This document shows, in pieces, positions 18,062-27,674 of a stretch of DNA of 64,000 nt (position 1 is its first letter; every line of letters starts with the position of its first letter). The DNA is from Thiobacillus denitrificans ATCC 25259. Its GTDB lineage: Bacteria; Pseudomonadota; Gammaproteobacteria; Burkholderiales; Thiobacillaceae. A program made the position numbers and the translations under genes. The stretch spans positions 682,001 through 746,000 of the forward strand of contig NC_007404.1 of assembly GCF_000012745.1 (NCBI RefSeq), read 5' to 3'. Below the pieces are notes generated by a model that saw nothing but the letters and a program-made list of their open reading frames with translations, was not told the origin of the DNA and made no database searches.

Positions 18062-19720
18062 ATGACGCTCGTCAACATGAAAATCGGCACGCGGCTCGGC
18101 ACCGGCTTCGGCGCGGTGCTGCTGCTCACGCTCGCGGTTGCGGGCCTCGGTCTCGCGTACCTGTCGCAGATCCAGCGGCACGTCGACGACGTAGCCGGCA
18201 GCCGCATGGGCAAGATCAAACTGGTCAATGGCATGCGGGACGCGATGCAGAGCGGCGCGGTCGCCGTGCGCAATCTCGTTCTGCTCACCGACGAGGGCGC
18301 GATGGCGGAGGAAGCGCAACGCTTCCTCGCGCACCGGGCGCGCTACGCCGACGCCGCGGCGAAACTCGCCACCGCGGTCAGGAGTCCGGCGGAAACGTCG
18401 GTGTACGACAAGATCGCGGCTGCCCGCGCGCGAACCGAGCCTGCGCTCGACAAGGTCCGCGAGTTCGCGATGGGCAACCCGCTCGAGGCCACGCGTGTGC
18501 TCGTCGAGGAGGTGCGCCCGCTGCAGCAGCAATGGCTCGCCGCGCTCGAGGAGATGGCGGCGCTGCAGGAGCGCGGGGCTGCCGTGGCCATGGTCGACGC
18601 GGCCGACGCCTACGCGAACGCGTTTTCGATCCTGCTCGTGCTGTCCCTTGGCGCTGTCGTCACCGGCGCTGGCGTCGCCTGGCGGATCACGCGCTCGGTC
18701 ACCGAACCGGTGCGGAAAGCCGTCGCGCTCGCGCGCTCGGTGGCTGGCGGCGACCTGACCGCGCGCGGCGAAAGCCGTGCGGACGACGAATTCGGTCAGT
18801 TGCAGCGCGCGCTCACCGGCATGACCGCGAGTCTGGCGGGAATCGTCGCGGAAGTGCGCCACACGACCGACACCATCGCCGTCGCCTCGCGCGAAATCGC
18901 CTCCGGCAACGCCGACCTCTCGTCTCGCACCGAATCGCAGGCCTCGAGCCTCGAAGAGACCGCGAGCTCGATGGAAGAACTGACCAGCACCGTACGGCAG
19001 AACGCCGAGAACGCCCGCCAGGCCAACCAGCTCGTCGTCTCCACCGCCGACGTCGCCGTCAAGGGTGGCGAAGTCGTCGGCCAGGTCGTCGACACCATGG
19101 CCTCCATCAAGGACAGCTCGCGGAAGATCTCCGACATCATCGGCGTCATCGACGGCATCGCCTTCCAGACCAACATCCTTGCGCTCAACGCCGCCGTCGA
19201 AGCGGCGCGTGCCGGCGAGCAGGGCAGGGGCTTCGCCGTCGTCGCCAGCGAAGTCAGGAATCTTGCCCAGCGCAGCGCCGGTGCCGCCAAGGAAATCAAG
19301 TCCCTGATCGAAGACTCCGTCGGCAAGGTCGACGCCGGCAGCAAGCTCGTCGACGAAGCCGGCAAGACCATGGACGAGATCGTCAGCTCGGTCAAACGCG
19401 TCACCGACATCATGAGCGAGATCGCCGCCGCGAGCCAGGAGCAGAGCGCCGGGATCGAGCAGGTCAACCAGGCCGTCGGCCAGATGGACGAGATGACCCA
19501 GCAGAATGCCGCGCTCGTCGAAGAGGCAGCCGCTGCGGCCGAGAGCCTGCAGGAGCAGGCGGCGAAGCTCGCCGACGCGGTCAGCGTGTTCAAGCTCGAT
19601 GGCGGCGATGGCGAGCGGCTCGGCGTGGCGGCCCCGGTCGCTCGGGCTTCGGTCCGACGCGCCACATCCCTACAGGTGGCCAAGGCCCGCGCGCCCAGGC
19701 TCGCGCTCGTCGCCCGCTGA
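18062..19720 (+). CDS. methyl-accepting chemotaxis protein
   Basis: Encodes 552 residues. N-terminal transmembrane helix (about 12-36), a periplasmic four-helix sensor domain (about 37-190, 4HB_MCP type), second membrane helix (about 192-212), HAMP (about 213-265) and a long cytoplasmic signalling coil. The tip motif that contacts CheA/CheW is intact ([20 protein letters not shown] followed by [20 protein letters not shown]). Methylation-region helices flank it ([20 protein letters not shown], and [20 protein letters not shown]). No C-terminal NWETF-type pentapeptide for CheR is present. The ligand is unknown. It is not near other chemotaxis genes in this window. Confidence 0.94.
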   Translation: MTLVNMKIGTRLGTGFGAVLLLTLAVAGLGLAYLSQIQRHVDDVAGSRMGKIKLVNGMRDAMQSGAVAVRNLVLLTDEGAMAEEAQRFLAHRARYADAAAKLATAVRSPAETSVYDKIAAARARTEPALDKVREFAMGNPLEATRVLVEEVRPLQQQWLAALEEMAALQERGAAVAMVDAADAYANAFSILLVLSLGAVVTGAGVAWRITRSVTEPVRKAVALARSVAGGDLTARGESRADDEFGQLQRALTGMTASLAGIVAEVRHTTDTIAVASREIASGNADLSSRTESQASSLEETASSMEELTSTVRQNAENARQANQLVVSTADVAVKGGEVVGQVVDTMASIKDSSRKISDIIGVIDGIAFQTNILALNAAVEAARAGEQGRGFAVVASEVRNLAQRSAGAAKEIKSLIEDSVGKVDAGSKLVDEAGKTMDEIVSSVKRVTDIMSEIAAASQEQSAGIEQVNQAVGQMDEMTQQNAALVEEAAAAAESLQEQAAKLADAVSVFKLDGGDGERLGVAAPVARASVRRATSLQVAKARAPRLALVAR

Positions 19721-19769
19721 AGGCGCGACCGCTGTAAATCTCCGGGCCGCTGCACGCGGCGGCGAGGTC

Positions 19770-20315
19770 TCAGCGCGGCTTCAGCGTCGCCGCCCGTGGA
19801 ACGACGAGCCTGACGTAGTCGAGCGCTTCGTAGTTGCGGATCTGCGCCGGACCTTCGGGCGCGACGTCGACGTAGGCCGGAAAATCCTCCGCGCCGAGAC
19901 CGCGCGTCCCAGCGTAGGTCTCGCAGACGTGTACCGGAATCCCGTCGTCGCGGCTCAGGCTTTCGGCGAGTTGATGGATCGCCGGGTTCGTTCCGCGCGC
20001 GCCATCCTTCAGCGCGAACATTTCCTGACCGTGCGTGACTAGCGCCATCGGCAGCGCCGGAAAGCGCGCCTTCAGGCGCCTCGCCGCCTGCTTCACCCAG
20101 GGGAGCGCGTATTCCAGGGCGCGCGGATCGCGGTCGACGACTTCGAACACGACGCCTGCCGGTGCGTTCGGCTGGGCCAGCAGCCCTTCGAGCGTCGCGG
20201 CAGGCGTCGCGTGACTGAGCAGGAGGAGGGCGACGCCGGCAGCGAGCATGCGGGCGAGCGAACGCAGTTGCGGCGCGGATCGGAGGGCTCGGGGAGTCAT
20301 GGGGAAGCTCGGCAT
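19770..20315 (-). CDS. DsrE-like family protein, exported
   Basis: Encodes 181 residues. After a signal peptide-like segment (LARMLAAGVALLLLSHATPA) the sequence VVFEVVDRDPRALEYALPWV, then FPALPMALVTHGQEMFAL and IPVHVCETYAGTRGLGAEDF resembles the DsrE/DsrF-like fold (intracellular sulfur-oxidation family) with one conserved-looking Cys (VHVCETY). The exported version of this fold has no defined biochemical role. Either Met at 20315 or Met at 20300 could be the start; both have weak ribosome sites. It is 23 bases downstream of the ThDP enzyme gene on the same strand and probably co-transcribed with it. Confidence 0.8.
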   Translation of the reverse strand: MPSFPMTPRALRSAPQLRSLARMLAAGVALLLLSHATPAATLEGLLAQPNAPAGVVFEVVDRDPRALEYALPWVKQAARRLKARFPALPMALVTHGQEMFALKDGARGTNPAIHQLAESLSRDDGIPVHVCETYAGTRGLGAEDFPAYVDVAPEGPAQIRNYEALDYVRLVVPRAATLKPR

Positions 20316-20338
20316 CGGGTGACGGTCTCGGGTTGCCG

Positions 20339-22000
20339 CTACCGGCCTGCCAGGTAGCGCGGGAAGGCGTTCTTGTCGAGCAGGATTTCGATGAGGTTGA
20401 TCCCGCCGATGAGGTCGGCGTCGGCGAAGACGGCGTCGAGTTCGGCTTCGTTGGCGACGCGATAGTGCGCGACGCCGAAGGAGCGGGCGAGCAGGGCGAA
20501 GTCGGGATTGGTGAAATCGCAGTCGATGTAGCGCTCACCGTAGAGCTGGAACTGGTTCTTGCGGATCAGCGAGAGCGTGCCGTTGTTGATCACGACGACG
20601 TTGAGCGGGATGCCGTAGTTCACCGCCGTCATCATTTCCATGCAGCACATCTGAAAGCCGCCGTCGCCGAGGATCGCGAAGGCCGGGCTGTCCTTGGCGT
20701 GGCAGCGCGCCCCGATTGCGGCAGGCAGCGCGTGACCGAGCGACGAGATGCCGGTGTTGGGGAAATAGCGGTTGCGGTCCGACACGTCGAAGTAGCTCTG
20801 GGCGAAGACGATGTTGTCGTCGAACACGAGCGCTTCGCGTGGAAACCGCTTCGCGAGCAGGTGGAAGAAGTGGCGGATCAGCTGAAACCCTTCGTTCTCG
20901 GGCGCGGCCTCCTGCGTCGGTCGCTTGAGTCCGGCCCGATGACGCGCGAGACGTTCGGTCTTCTTCGGCGCGGCGCCGCTCGTTGCGAGTGCGGCGAGCA
21001 GGTCTTCGACGACGGCACGGATATCGCCGCACACCGCGACATCGGGCTGGAAGACGCGTCCGAGCTGCGCGGGGTCGCGGTCGACCTGGGCGATCTTCTT
21101 GCGGGCCAGGAGTTCCGCGTCCCACAGATAGCTCGTGCGTTCGTTGAAGCTCGCGCCCAGAAAGACGAGCAGGTCGGCGTGCTCGGCGAGGTAGCGGTAG
21201 GCGTCGCCGTTGGACGTCACGCCGAGGCAGCCGAGCGACAGGTCGGAACCTTCGGTGACGACGCCCTTGGCCTTGAGACTGCTCGTCACCGGGATGCGGA
21301 ATTTTTCCGACAGCGTGCCGACGAGTTCGCGCGCGCCGGCGGCGATGCAGCCGTATCCCGCGACGATGACGGGCGCCCGGGCGTCGGCGATGAGCGCGGC
21401 GAGTTCGCTCACCGCGGCGGTGTGGCGCGTGACTTCGGCGCGCGGGAAGTGAACCTGCTCGAGCGCGCCGGCGTCGACCGATTCCTTCTGCACGTTGTAG
21501 GGGATCGACAACAGCACCGGTCCGGGCTCGCGGCCGAGCAGGGCCTGGGTCGCCTGGTTGAGCGCCTGGCCGAGATAGTCGGTGCGCTCGATGCGCTTGT
21601 GGTAGCGCGTGATGCTCGCGAAGAGCGCGCCCTGATCGATCGCGCCGCCTTCTCCCGAGCTTTCCTGCAGGCCGCCGCGGCCGAAGATGTAGGTCGACGT
21701 CTCGCCGGTGATCGCGAGCACGGGCAGCCGCTCGGCGTAGGCGTTGGCGATGCCGGTGATGAGATTGGTCGCGCCGGGTCCGGAGGTCGCGATGCAGGCC
21801 GAGGGGCGGCGCGCGACCCGCGCCTCGCCGCCGGCCATGAAGGCCGCACCCTGCTCGTGCTTGACGAGCACGGTGCGCAGCGAGGCGTCGCGCAGGCGGT
21901 CGTAGATCGGCAGGATGTGCGCACCGGGCATGCCGAAGACGTGACCGATGCCGAGGCGTTCGAGGTAACGGACGATCAGTTCGCTGACGGAAATGTTCAT
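20339..22000 (-). CDS. thiamine diphosphate-dependent enzyme, acetolactate-synthase-like
   Basis: Encodes 553 residues with the three-domain layout of the ThDP carboligase/decarboxylase superfamily. The N-terminal domain has the catalytic Glu (VLVKHEQGAAFMAGG) and SGPGATNLITGIANAY. The middle domain is about residues 190-320. The C-terminal domain has the ThDP/Mg motif GDGGFQMCCMEMMTAV ending in NN. Closest in look to acetolactate synthase large subunits, but there is no ilvN-type regulatory gene nearby and the RHEQ motif reads KHEQ, so I do not assign ilvB. Could be a paralogous catabolic lyase. The start ATG 22000 is where conserved sequence begins. Confidence 0.88.
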   Translation of the reverse strand: MNISVSELIVRYLERLGIGHVFGMPGAHILPIYDRLRDASLRTVLVKHEQGAAFMAGGEARVARRPSACIATSGPGATNLITGIANAYAERLPVLAITGETSTYIFGRGGLQESSGEGGAIDQGALFASITRYHKRIERTDYLGQALNQATQALLGREPGPVLLSIPYNVQKESVDAGALEQVHFPRAEVTRHTAAVSELAALIADARAPVIVAGYGCIAAGARELVGTLSEKFRIPVTSSLKAKGVVTEGSDLSLGCLGVTSNGDAYRYLAEHADLLVFLGASFNERTSYLWDAELLARKKIAQVDRDPAQLGRVFQPDVAVCGDIRAVVEDLLAALATSGAAPKKTERLARHRAGLKRPTQEAAPENEGFQLIRHFFHLLAKRFPREALVFDDNIVFAQSYFDVSDRNRYFPNTGISSLGHALPAAIGARCHAKDSPAFAILGDGGFQMCCMEMMTAVNYGIPLNVVVINNGTLSLIRKNQFQLYGERYIDCDFTNPDFALLARSFGVAHYRVANEAELDAVFADADLIGGINLIEILLDKNAFPRYLAGR

Positions 22001-22169
22001 GAGTCTTGTCGTGCGCTGTCGCAGCGCGCGTCTGCTGGGACGGCCTCCGGATTGGAGCACAAGCGGCGGCTTAGGAAAACCTCGGCGTGGCGCAAGACCG
22101 CGCGCGGGGAAAGGTCTTGTTCACCCCGCCGACAGCCGAGGGCGAGCAGGCGGCATCGGTAGCGGGGCT

Positions 22170-22655
22170 TCAGCGATCGCGCCCGTCGTCGCCGGGAAGC
22201 TTGAGCCGCCGCTCGAGCCGGCGGAGAACGGCGAGGACGAACCAGATCAGGATCACGCTGAGGACCGCCAGGCCCAGCAGGCCGAGGCCGACGGCGACGC
22301 CGACCGCGGCCGTCGCCCAGATGCCGGCGGCGGTCGTCAGGCCGTAGATCTCGCGCTCCTGGCCGACCTTGAGGATTGCGCCCGCGCCGATGAAGCCGAT
22401 GCCGGCGGCAAGCCCCTGGATCACCCGCGATTCGCCCTCCGGGCCCATGCCCGATTCGACCGCCGCGATGACGAACAAGGCCGTGCCCATCGCGACGAGG
22501 ATGTGCGTGCGCAAGCCCGCCGGCTTGCCGTGTTGCTCGCGTTGCAGGCCGATCACCGCACCGAGCAGCATTGCCACGCTCAGCCGCGCAAGCAGGCGGA
22601 CGATCTGCGACGCGTCGGGAAATCCCGCAGCGAGCTCGTCGAGAAGGATTTCCAT
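22170..22655 (-). CDS. MgtC/SapB family membrane protein
   Basis: Encodes 161 residues, an inner-membrane protein with four or five helices. The MgtC signature is clear: LLARLSVAMLLGAVIGLQRE, then AGLRTHILVAMGTALFVI, IQGLAAGIGFIGAGAILK and GLTTAAGIWATAAVGVAVGLG. MgtC proteins help survival at low magnesium and in acid, and inhibit the F-type ATP synthase in Salmonella; other members lack a known role. This short form has no C-terminal ACT-like extension. It lies 22 bases after the CBS-domain gene, probably one operon. The Mg2+ link is by family only. Confidence 0.92.
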   Translation of the reverse strand: MEILLDELAAGFPDASQIVRLLARLSVAMLLGAVIGLQREQHGKPAGLRTHILVAMGTALFVIAAVESGMGPEGESRVIQGLAAGIGFIGAGAILKVGQEREIYGLTTAAGIWATAAVGVAVGLGLLGLAVLSVILIWFVLAVLRRLERRLKLPGDDGRDR

Positions 22656-22677
22656 GCGACGCGCCGCCGCGACCGGC

Positions 22678-23265
22678 TCAGACGTGGGCGAGCTGCTGCT
22701 CGATTTCGAGGAAGGTGTCGGCGACTTCGGTCGTCTCGACGGTCACGCCGAGCTGCTTGCACAGCTGCGACAGCGAGAGCAGGCCGCGCACCATCTGCCG
22801 GCCCTCGGTGTGCTCGATCACGAGCGCGTGCTGGCGCCCGCGGGCCTTGAGCGTCTCGAGCACATGGCCGACGCGTGCGTGGGCGATGTCGTCGAAGTCG
22901 ACCGCCTCGAGCCGGTCGACCGGGGTCATGATGTCGGCGACGAGCACTTCGTCCCGGCGGATGCCGCGGCTTTGCACGATCTTCAGCGGCTTCTCGCCCT
23001 GGATGTCGGTGCTCGTGATGAGCCCGGCGACGCGGTCGAGCGTGTCCATCACGAAGAGCAGGCGCACCTTGCGGCGGATCATCCGCTCTTCGGCCTGGGT
23101 AATCGTGTCGCCGGGCGTCGCGATGAAGGCGGTCAGGCGGCGGAAATCGGTCATCACGTCGAGGGCCGGATTTTCGAGCCCGACACGCTCGGGAAGGATG
23201 CAGGCCGGGCGCAGCAGGCCGGCGTTCTGGTCGAGGCTGCGGGCGGGCAGTCGGGTATAGGTCAT
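22678..23265 (-). CDS. CBS domain-containing protein
   Basis: Encodes 195 residues. Two CBS motifs are visible: TAFIATPGDTITQAEERMI with LLFVMDTLDRVAGLITSTDI, and VADIMTPVDRLEAVDFDDI with HALVIEHTEGRQMVRGLLS. CBS pairs bind adenosyl nucleotides and usually regulate a partner. There is no attached enzyme domain. The start ATG 23265 has AGGAGA upstream; an in-frame upstream Met at 23328 is less likely. Located directly upstream of mgtC-type gene, which suggests that it may tune that membrane protein, but this is only inference from order. Confidence 0.9.
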   Translation of the reverse strand: MTYTRLPARSLDQNAGLLRPACILPERVGLENPALDVMTDFRRLTAFIATPGDTITQAEERMIRRKVRLLFVMDTLDRVAGLITSTDIQGEKPLKIVQSRGIRRDEVLVADIMTPVDRLEAVDFDDIAHARVGHVLETLKARGRQHALVIEHTEGRQMVRGLLSLSQLCKQLGVTVETTEVADTFLEIEQQLAHV

Positions 23266-23426
23266 GAATCGTCTCCTCGTTCGGTTTTCTTGGGTTCCGA
23301 CACCCGCGGCGTGCAGGGTCGAGACCATCGTGTTCCTCGTCCCGGGACCTGTCCATTCAAGTTTTTTTTTCGCAACATAAATAGTTCTTGTTGGATATCA
23401 GGTCATGCCGGGCCTAAAGCGAATCG

Positions 23427-24506
23427 CTAGCCGATCTGGGCGAGCAGCGCCTGGTAAGAGGTTTCGAACTGCTTCACCCCCGCGTCCTGCAGGCGCGCCG
23501 CGACCGCATCGAGGTCGACGCCGAGGCGCGCGAACTCGGCGAGTTGGGCGCTCGCCTCGTCGACCGCCTGCTCGAGCTGGGGAACGGGCTGGCCGTGGTC
23601 GCGTAGCGCGGCGAGCGTCTTGTCGGGCAGCGTGTTGATCGTTTCCCGGCCGATCAGCGGCTCGACGTAAAGCAGGTCGTGGTAATCCGGGTTCTTGACC
23701 CCGGTGCTGGCCCATAGCAGGAATTGCGGGCGCGCGCCCCTCGCGGCGAGGGCGGTGAACGCGGGGCCGCGGAAGGTTTCGAGGTAGGCCTGGTAGGCGA
23801 GCTTCGCCATCGCCACCGCGGCCTTGCCGCGCAGCGACAGCGATTCCTGCGTGCCGATCCCCGCAAGTTCGGCGTCGACCGCAGTGTCGACACGCGACAG
23901 GAACAGGCTTGCGACAGCCTTGGCGCGGCGCAGGTCGGCGCCTGATGCAGCGCGCTTGCCGAGGCCGCGGACGTAGGCATCGAACACGGCCTGCGCCTGA
24001 GCTATAGAAAACAGCAGCGTCACGTTGACGTTGATGCCGAGCTGGGTCAGCGTCTCGAAGGCGTCGACGCCTTCGGGCGTGCCGGGTACCTTGACCAGCA
24101 GGTTGGGACGGTCCACGAGCGACCACAGGCGACGCGCCTCGTCGACCGTGCCTGATGTGTCGTACGCCAGGCGCGGCGCGACTTCGAGGCTCACGTAGCC
24201 GTCATTGCCGGCGCTGCGCTCGAACAGCGGCAACAGCAGGTCGCACGCGTCGCGGATGTCAGGGATGACGAGCGCCTCGTAGCGCCGTTCGACGTCCGCC
24301 TCCTCGCGCCTCAGGCGTGCAAGGTCATCGGCGTAGTGGGGACTGGTGGCCAGCGCGTTCTGGAAGATCGAGGGATTCGACGTCACCCCCGACACGCCGT
24401 CCTCGGCGATCATTTTCGCGAGCGCGCCGTCGCGCAGCAGGTCGCGTGACAGGTTGTCGAGCCACAGGCTCTGACCGAGTCTGGAAACGTCTTTCGTGAT
24501 GTTCAT
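23427..24506 (-). CDS. tal: transaldolase
   Basis: Encodes 359 residues, the length of the single-domain transaldolase type used by many proteobacteria and actinobacteria (Tal, class distinct from TalB). It moves a dihydroxyacetone unit in the pentose phosphate pathway. Motifs: SLWLDNLSRDLL at the start, GVTSNPSIFQNA, YVSLEVAPRLAYDT, the Schiff-base Lys in NLLVKVPGTPEGVDA, and GINVNVTLLFS. SRVDTAVDAEL and LLWASTGVKNPDY complete the barrel. It is separated by 147 bases from the divergent aroC start. No other pentose phosphate gene is nearby. Confidence 0.94.
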   Translation of the reverse strand: MNITKDVSRLGQSLWLDNLSRDLLRDGALAKMIAEDGVSGVTSNPSIFQNALATSPHYADDLARLRREEADVERRYEALVIPDIRDACDLLLPLFERSAGNDGYVSLEVAPRLAYDTSGTVDEARRLWSLVDRPNLLVKVPGTPEGVDAFETLTQLGINVNVTLLFSIAQAQAVFDAYVRGLGKRAASGADLRRAKAVASLFLSRVDTAVDAELAGIGTQESLSLRGKAAVAMAKLAYQAYLETFRGPAFTALAARGARPQFLLWASTGVKNPDYHDLLYVEPLIGRETINTLPDKTLAALRDHGQPVPQLEQAVDEASAQLAEFARLGVDLDAVAARLQDAGVKQFETSYQALLAQIG

Positions 24507-24653
24507 GACGGATTCTCGGGTGCATGGGCATACTCAGAATAGAACACGCAGTCGGGCCAAGGTTCCGCCTACCGCCTCGCGCGGCGGCCCGGCCACGGCC
24601 TGCGCCTGTGCTAGACTCCGCCGCATTCCCAAGGTTTTTTCGCGGCTCATTCC

Positions 24654-25754
24654 ATGTCTGGCAGCACCCTCGGCAAACTGTTCTGCGTGACCGTATTCGG
24701 CGAGTCGCACGGCCCCGCGATCGGCTGCGTCGTCGACGGCTGCCCGCCCGGCATGACGCTGGGCGAATCCGACATCCAGCACGATCTCGACCGGCGCAAG
24801 CCCGGCACCTCCCGCCACGTCACGCAACGTCGCGAATCCGACACGGCCGAGATTCTTTCCGGCGTCTACGAAGGCAGGACCACCGGCACGCCGATCGCGC
24901 TGCTGATCCGCAACGAGGACCAGCGCAGCAAGGACTACGGAAACATTGCCGCGACCTTCCGGCCGGGGCACGCCGACTATACCTATACGCAGAAATACGG
25001 CTTTCGCGACCCGCGGGGAGGCGGCCGTTCGTCTGCGCGGCTGACTGCGCCGATCGTCGGCGCCGGCGCCATCGCGAAGAAGTGGCTGAAGGAAAAATAC
25101 GGCATCGTGATCCGCGGCTACATGAGCGCGCTCGGCCCGCTCGACATTCCCTTCGAATCCTGGGATGAAGTCGACAACAACGCCTTCTTCTCGCCCAACG
25201 CCGCGATCGTGCCCGAACTCGAGCAATACATGGACGCGCTGAGAAAATCCGGCGACTCGGTCGGTGCGCGCGTCAGCGTCGTCGCCGAGAACGTGCCGCC
25301 CGGCTGGGGCGAGCCGCTGTACGACAAGCTCGACGCCGACCTCGCCCACGCGCTGATGGGCCTGAACGCCGTCAAGGGCGTCGAGATCGGCGACGGCATG
25401 CAGGCCGCGCGACAGCTCGGCACCGAGCATCGCGACGAGATCACCCCCGCGGGATTTCTCTCCAACCATGCCGGCGGCGTGCTCGGCGGCATCTCGTCGG
25501 GGCAGGCGATCGTCGCCCACGTCGCGATCAAGCCGACCTCGTCGATGCGCCTGCCCGGGCGCTCGGTCGACCTCGATGGCCAGCCGATCGAGGTCGTCAC
25601 CCACGGCCGGCACGACCCCTGCGTCGGCATCCGCGCGACGCCGATCGTCGAGGCGCTGACCGCGATCGTGCTGATGGACCATGCGCTGCGCCACCGCGCG
25701 CAGTGCGGCGATGTCGCGAGCGGCGTTCCGATCGTGCCCGCACGGCTGGACTGA
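24654..25754 (+). CDS. aroC: chorismate synthase
   Basis: Encodes 366 residues, the usual size. It converts 5-enolpyruvylshikimate-3-phosphate to chorismate, the last shared step of aromatic amino acid synthesis, using reduced FMN. The signature segments are present: [51 protein letters not shown], and near the end [17 protein letters not shown] and [16 protein letters not shown]. The conserved His of GESHG and Arg residues are intact. The start ATG 24654 matches the family start exactly ([13 protein letters not shown]). Probably its own transcription unit; it converges with the FemAB-like gene. Confidence 0.97.
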   Translation: MSGSTLGKLFCVTVFGESHGPAIGCVVDGCPPGMTLGESDIQHDLDRRKPGTSRHVTQRRESDTAEILSGVYEGRTTGTPIALLIRNEDQRSKDYGNIAATFRPGHADYTYTQKYGFRDPRGGGRSSARLTAPIVGAGAIAKKWLKEKYGIVIRGYMSALGPLDIPFESWDEVDNNAFFSPNAAIVPELEQYMDALRKSGDSVGARVSVVAENVPPGWGEPLYDKLDADLAHALMGLNAVKGVEIGDGMQAARQLGTEHRDEITPAGFLSNHAGGVLGGISSGQAIVAHVAIKPTSSMRLPGRSVDLDGQPIEVVTHGRHDPCVGIRATPIVEALTAIVLMDHALRHRAQCGDVASGVPIVPARLD

Positions 25755-25784
25755 GCCGACCCGGCGCGCGCCCGGCCGTGGGCG

Positions 25785-26936
25785 CTACGGTGATACCGCC
25801 GTCGGAAGCCTTCCCGTCTCGCGCCTGAACACGCTTTTGGCGAACTGCGGCGGAAGCGGCGTCATCCGGCGGAATAGCCAGGGCGACAGCTTCGGAAACA
25901 GCCGCGTGCGGTGTTTCATGTACATGTAGAGCGGCACCATTTCCGCCCCGAGATCGGTTTTCGCGACGTAGGTCGTGATGCCGAGCTTGACCCAGCGCAG
26001 GCCGGCCTCGATGGCGTGACGGACGATTTCGTACAGCATGAACGGGTAGACGTCTTCGGCTTCCTCGCCGTCCTTGCCGACGTACATCCAGCGCAACACA
26101 TCATCCTCGACGAGCAGCAGGCAGTGGCCGATGAGCCTGTCCTGCTGATAGAACACGAGAACGCGCGAACCCGGCAGGTGCGTGTTGATGTTCCGGTAGA
26201 AGGCCGGGGTGAGAATTTCGCGCTTGTATTCGCTGGCATGGTCATAGATGTATCGCCACTGCGCGGCGAAGACGTCGGCCAGATGGCGAAAGTCGGTCAG
26301 AAGCTCGCTGCGGATCCCGCGGTCTGCGATGCGTGAGAGATTGAGCCTGACCTTGCGGCGGTAGCTGCTGCGCATGTCGGCCAGGTAGGTGTCGAAGCTG
26401 CGCCAGCGTACCTCGAGCACGGCGTCGGGCAGGTTGGGCAGGACGCTGTAGCCGTGCGCGGTCAGCGCGTCGAAGCGGCCCCGCTCCTCGTTACGGTAAT
26501 CCCGGAACAGCAGGTAGTTCAGCCCCGCCGCTTCGGCGATCGTCTCGGCCGCCGCGACCAGCTGGGCGAGGACCTGTTCCGCGTCCGCGTCGTCGCGCAG
26601 CGTGATCTGACGCCCGAGCGCGACAGGCGTGCCGCATTCGAGCATGCGCAGGGTCAGAAACCGCGGGAAGACGCGGCGCACCGCGCCCACGAGGGCGCGC
26701 ACGGCGCCCTGTGCAAACAGCGCCATGTCCATGCTGATCGAAAACATGCAGGTATGCGCCAGCACGCGGCCGGCGTCGTCGTACACCACCGGGTAGCGGA
26801 ACAGGCAGTCGTTGATTGCGCTGCCTTCGACTGCCTTGAGGTAGGCATGGGAGCAGATCGTGGCGTCGCGACCGAGAATTTCGTCCCAGGCGCGAGGCTC
26901 GATCTCGTCTATCGACGAATACACGCGGACATGCAT
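25785..26936 (-). CDS. FemAB/BioF2-like (GNAT-fold) acyltransferase
   Basis: Encodes 383 residues. Two GNAT-like halves are suggested: an N-terminal part (SHAYLKAVEGSAINDCLF) and a C-terminal part with SSYRRKVRLNLSRIADRGI, VLVFYQQDRLIGHCLLLVEDD and MYVGKDGEEAEDVYPFMLYE. This resembles the PF13480/PF04339-type families that contain aminoacyl and N-acyltransferases, including bacterial ceramide synthases and FemAB peptidyl ligases. No signal or membrane helix is seen. It is the third gene of a tight operon, 15 bases after the YggS-like gene and behind the SPT-like synthase, so acylation of an amino ketone or amine is a reasonable guess. The substrate is not shown by the sequence. Confidence 0.8.
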   Translation of the reverse strand: MHVRVYSSIDEIEPRAWDEILGRDATICSHAYLKAVEGSAINDCLFRYPVVYDDAGRVLAHTCMFSISMDMALFAQGAVRALVGAVRRVFPRFLTLRMLECGTPVALGRQITLRDDADAEQVLAQLVAAAETIAEAAGLNYLLFRDYRNEERGRFDALTAHGYSVLPNLPDAVLEVRWRSFDTYLADMRSSYRRKVRLNLSRIADRGIRSELLTDFRHLADVFAAQWRYIYDHASEYKREILTPAFYRNINTHLPGSRVLVFYQQDRLIGHCLLLVEDDVLRWMYVGKDGEEAEDVYPFMLYEIVRHAIEAGLRWVKLGITTYVAKTDLGAEMVPLYMYMKHRTRLFPKLSPWLFRRMTPLPPQFAKSVFRRETGRLPTAVSP

Positions 26937-26951
26937 GACGTGAGGCTCCCG

Positions 26952-27662
26952 CTACCGGTGCGCGGCCAGCTCGGGATAGAAGCGCGGGCCGAAAATCGCC
27001 GTGCCGATGCGCACGATCGTCGCCCCTTCCGCGATCGCCGCCTCGAAGTCGCCGGACATGCCCATCGACAGCGTGTCGACGGGAAGTCCGTGCGCCTTGA
27101 GCGCCTCGAACAGACGGCGCACCCTGGCAAAGGCGGCGCGCTGACAGGCGCGATCGCGGGTCGGCGCGGGTATCGCCATCAAGCCCCGCAGTCTCAGCCG
27201 GGGCAAGGCCGAGACCTGCTTCGCAAGCGCGATCGCGGCGTCCGCGGGGACGCCCCCCTTGCTCGGCTCGCCACTCACATTGACTTCCAGGCAGACGTTC
27301 AAGGGCGGAGCGTCGGCAGGCCGCTGCTCGGACAGACGCTCCGCGATGCATAAGCGGTCGACGCAGTGCGCCCAGGAAAAGTTTTCGGCGACGCGACGCG
27401 TCTTGTTGCGCTGGATCGGCCCGATGAAATGCCACACCAGATCGAGATCGGCAAGCGCCCGCTGCTTGTCGAGTGCTTCCTGCAGATAGTTCTCGCCGAA
27501 TTCGCGATGCCCGAGGCGTGCGATATTGCGCACGGCGTTGTGATCGTAGGTCTTGCTGACGGCGAGCAGTGTCACGGCGCGCGGATCACGCGCGCAGTCG
27601 AGTGCGGCCCGCGCCAGCCGGTCGTGCAGCGTCAGCAGCCGCGCGGCGATCGTTTCCGACAT
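26952..27662 (-). CDS. YggS family pyridoxal phosphate homeostasis protein
   Basis: Encodes 236 residues, the family length. YggS/PLPBP proteins are single-domain PLP-binding barrels that look like the N-terminal half of alanine racemase; they have no known catalytic activity and help control free PLP. Conserved motifs: the PLP Lys in LLAVSKTYDHNAV, FGENYLQEALDK, WHFIGPIQRNK, LEVNVSGEPSKGG, and the phosphate-binding SMGMSGDFEAAIAEGATIVR with GTAIFG. The gene has GGGAGG before its ATG and starts 12 bases after the end of the oxoamine synthase gene, itself a PLP enzyme. In many proteobacteria yggS is near pilT or proC, which is not the case here. Confidence 0.92.
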   Translation of the reverse strand: MSETIAARLLTLHDRLARAALDCARDPRAVTLLAVSKTYDHNAVRNIARLGHREFGENYLQEALDKQRALADLDLVWHFIGPIQRNKTRRVAENFSWAHCVDRLCIAERLSEQRPADAPPLNVCLEVNVSGEPSKGGVPADAAIALAKQVSALPRLRLRGLMAIPAPTRDRACQRAAFARVRRLFEALKAHGLPVDTLSMGMSGDFEAAIAEGATIVRIGTAIFGPRFYPELAAHR

Positions 27663-27674
27663 GACGGCCTCCCG

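Noticed and set aside
20339-22000. ilvB assignment
   Set aside because: No regulatory subunit gene nearby and KHEQ in place of RHEQ; substrate cannot be read from sequence.
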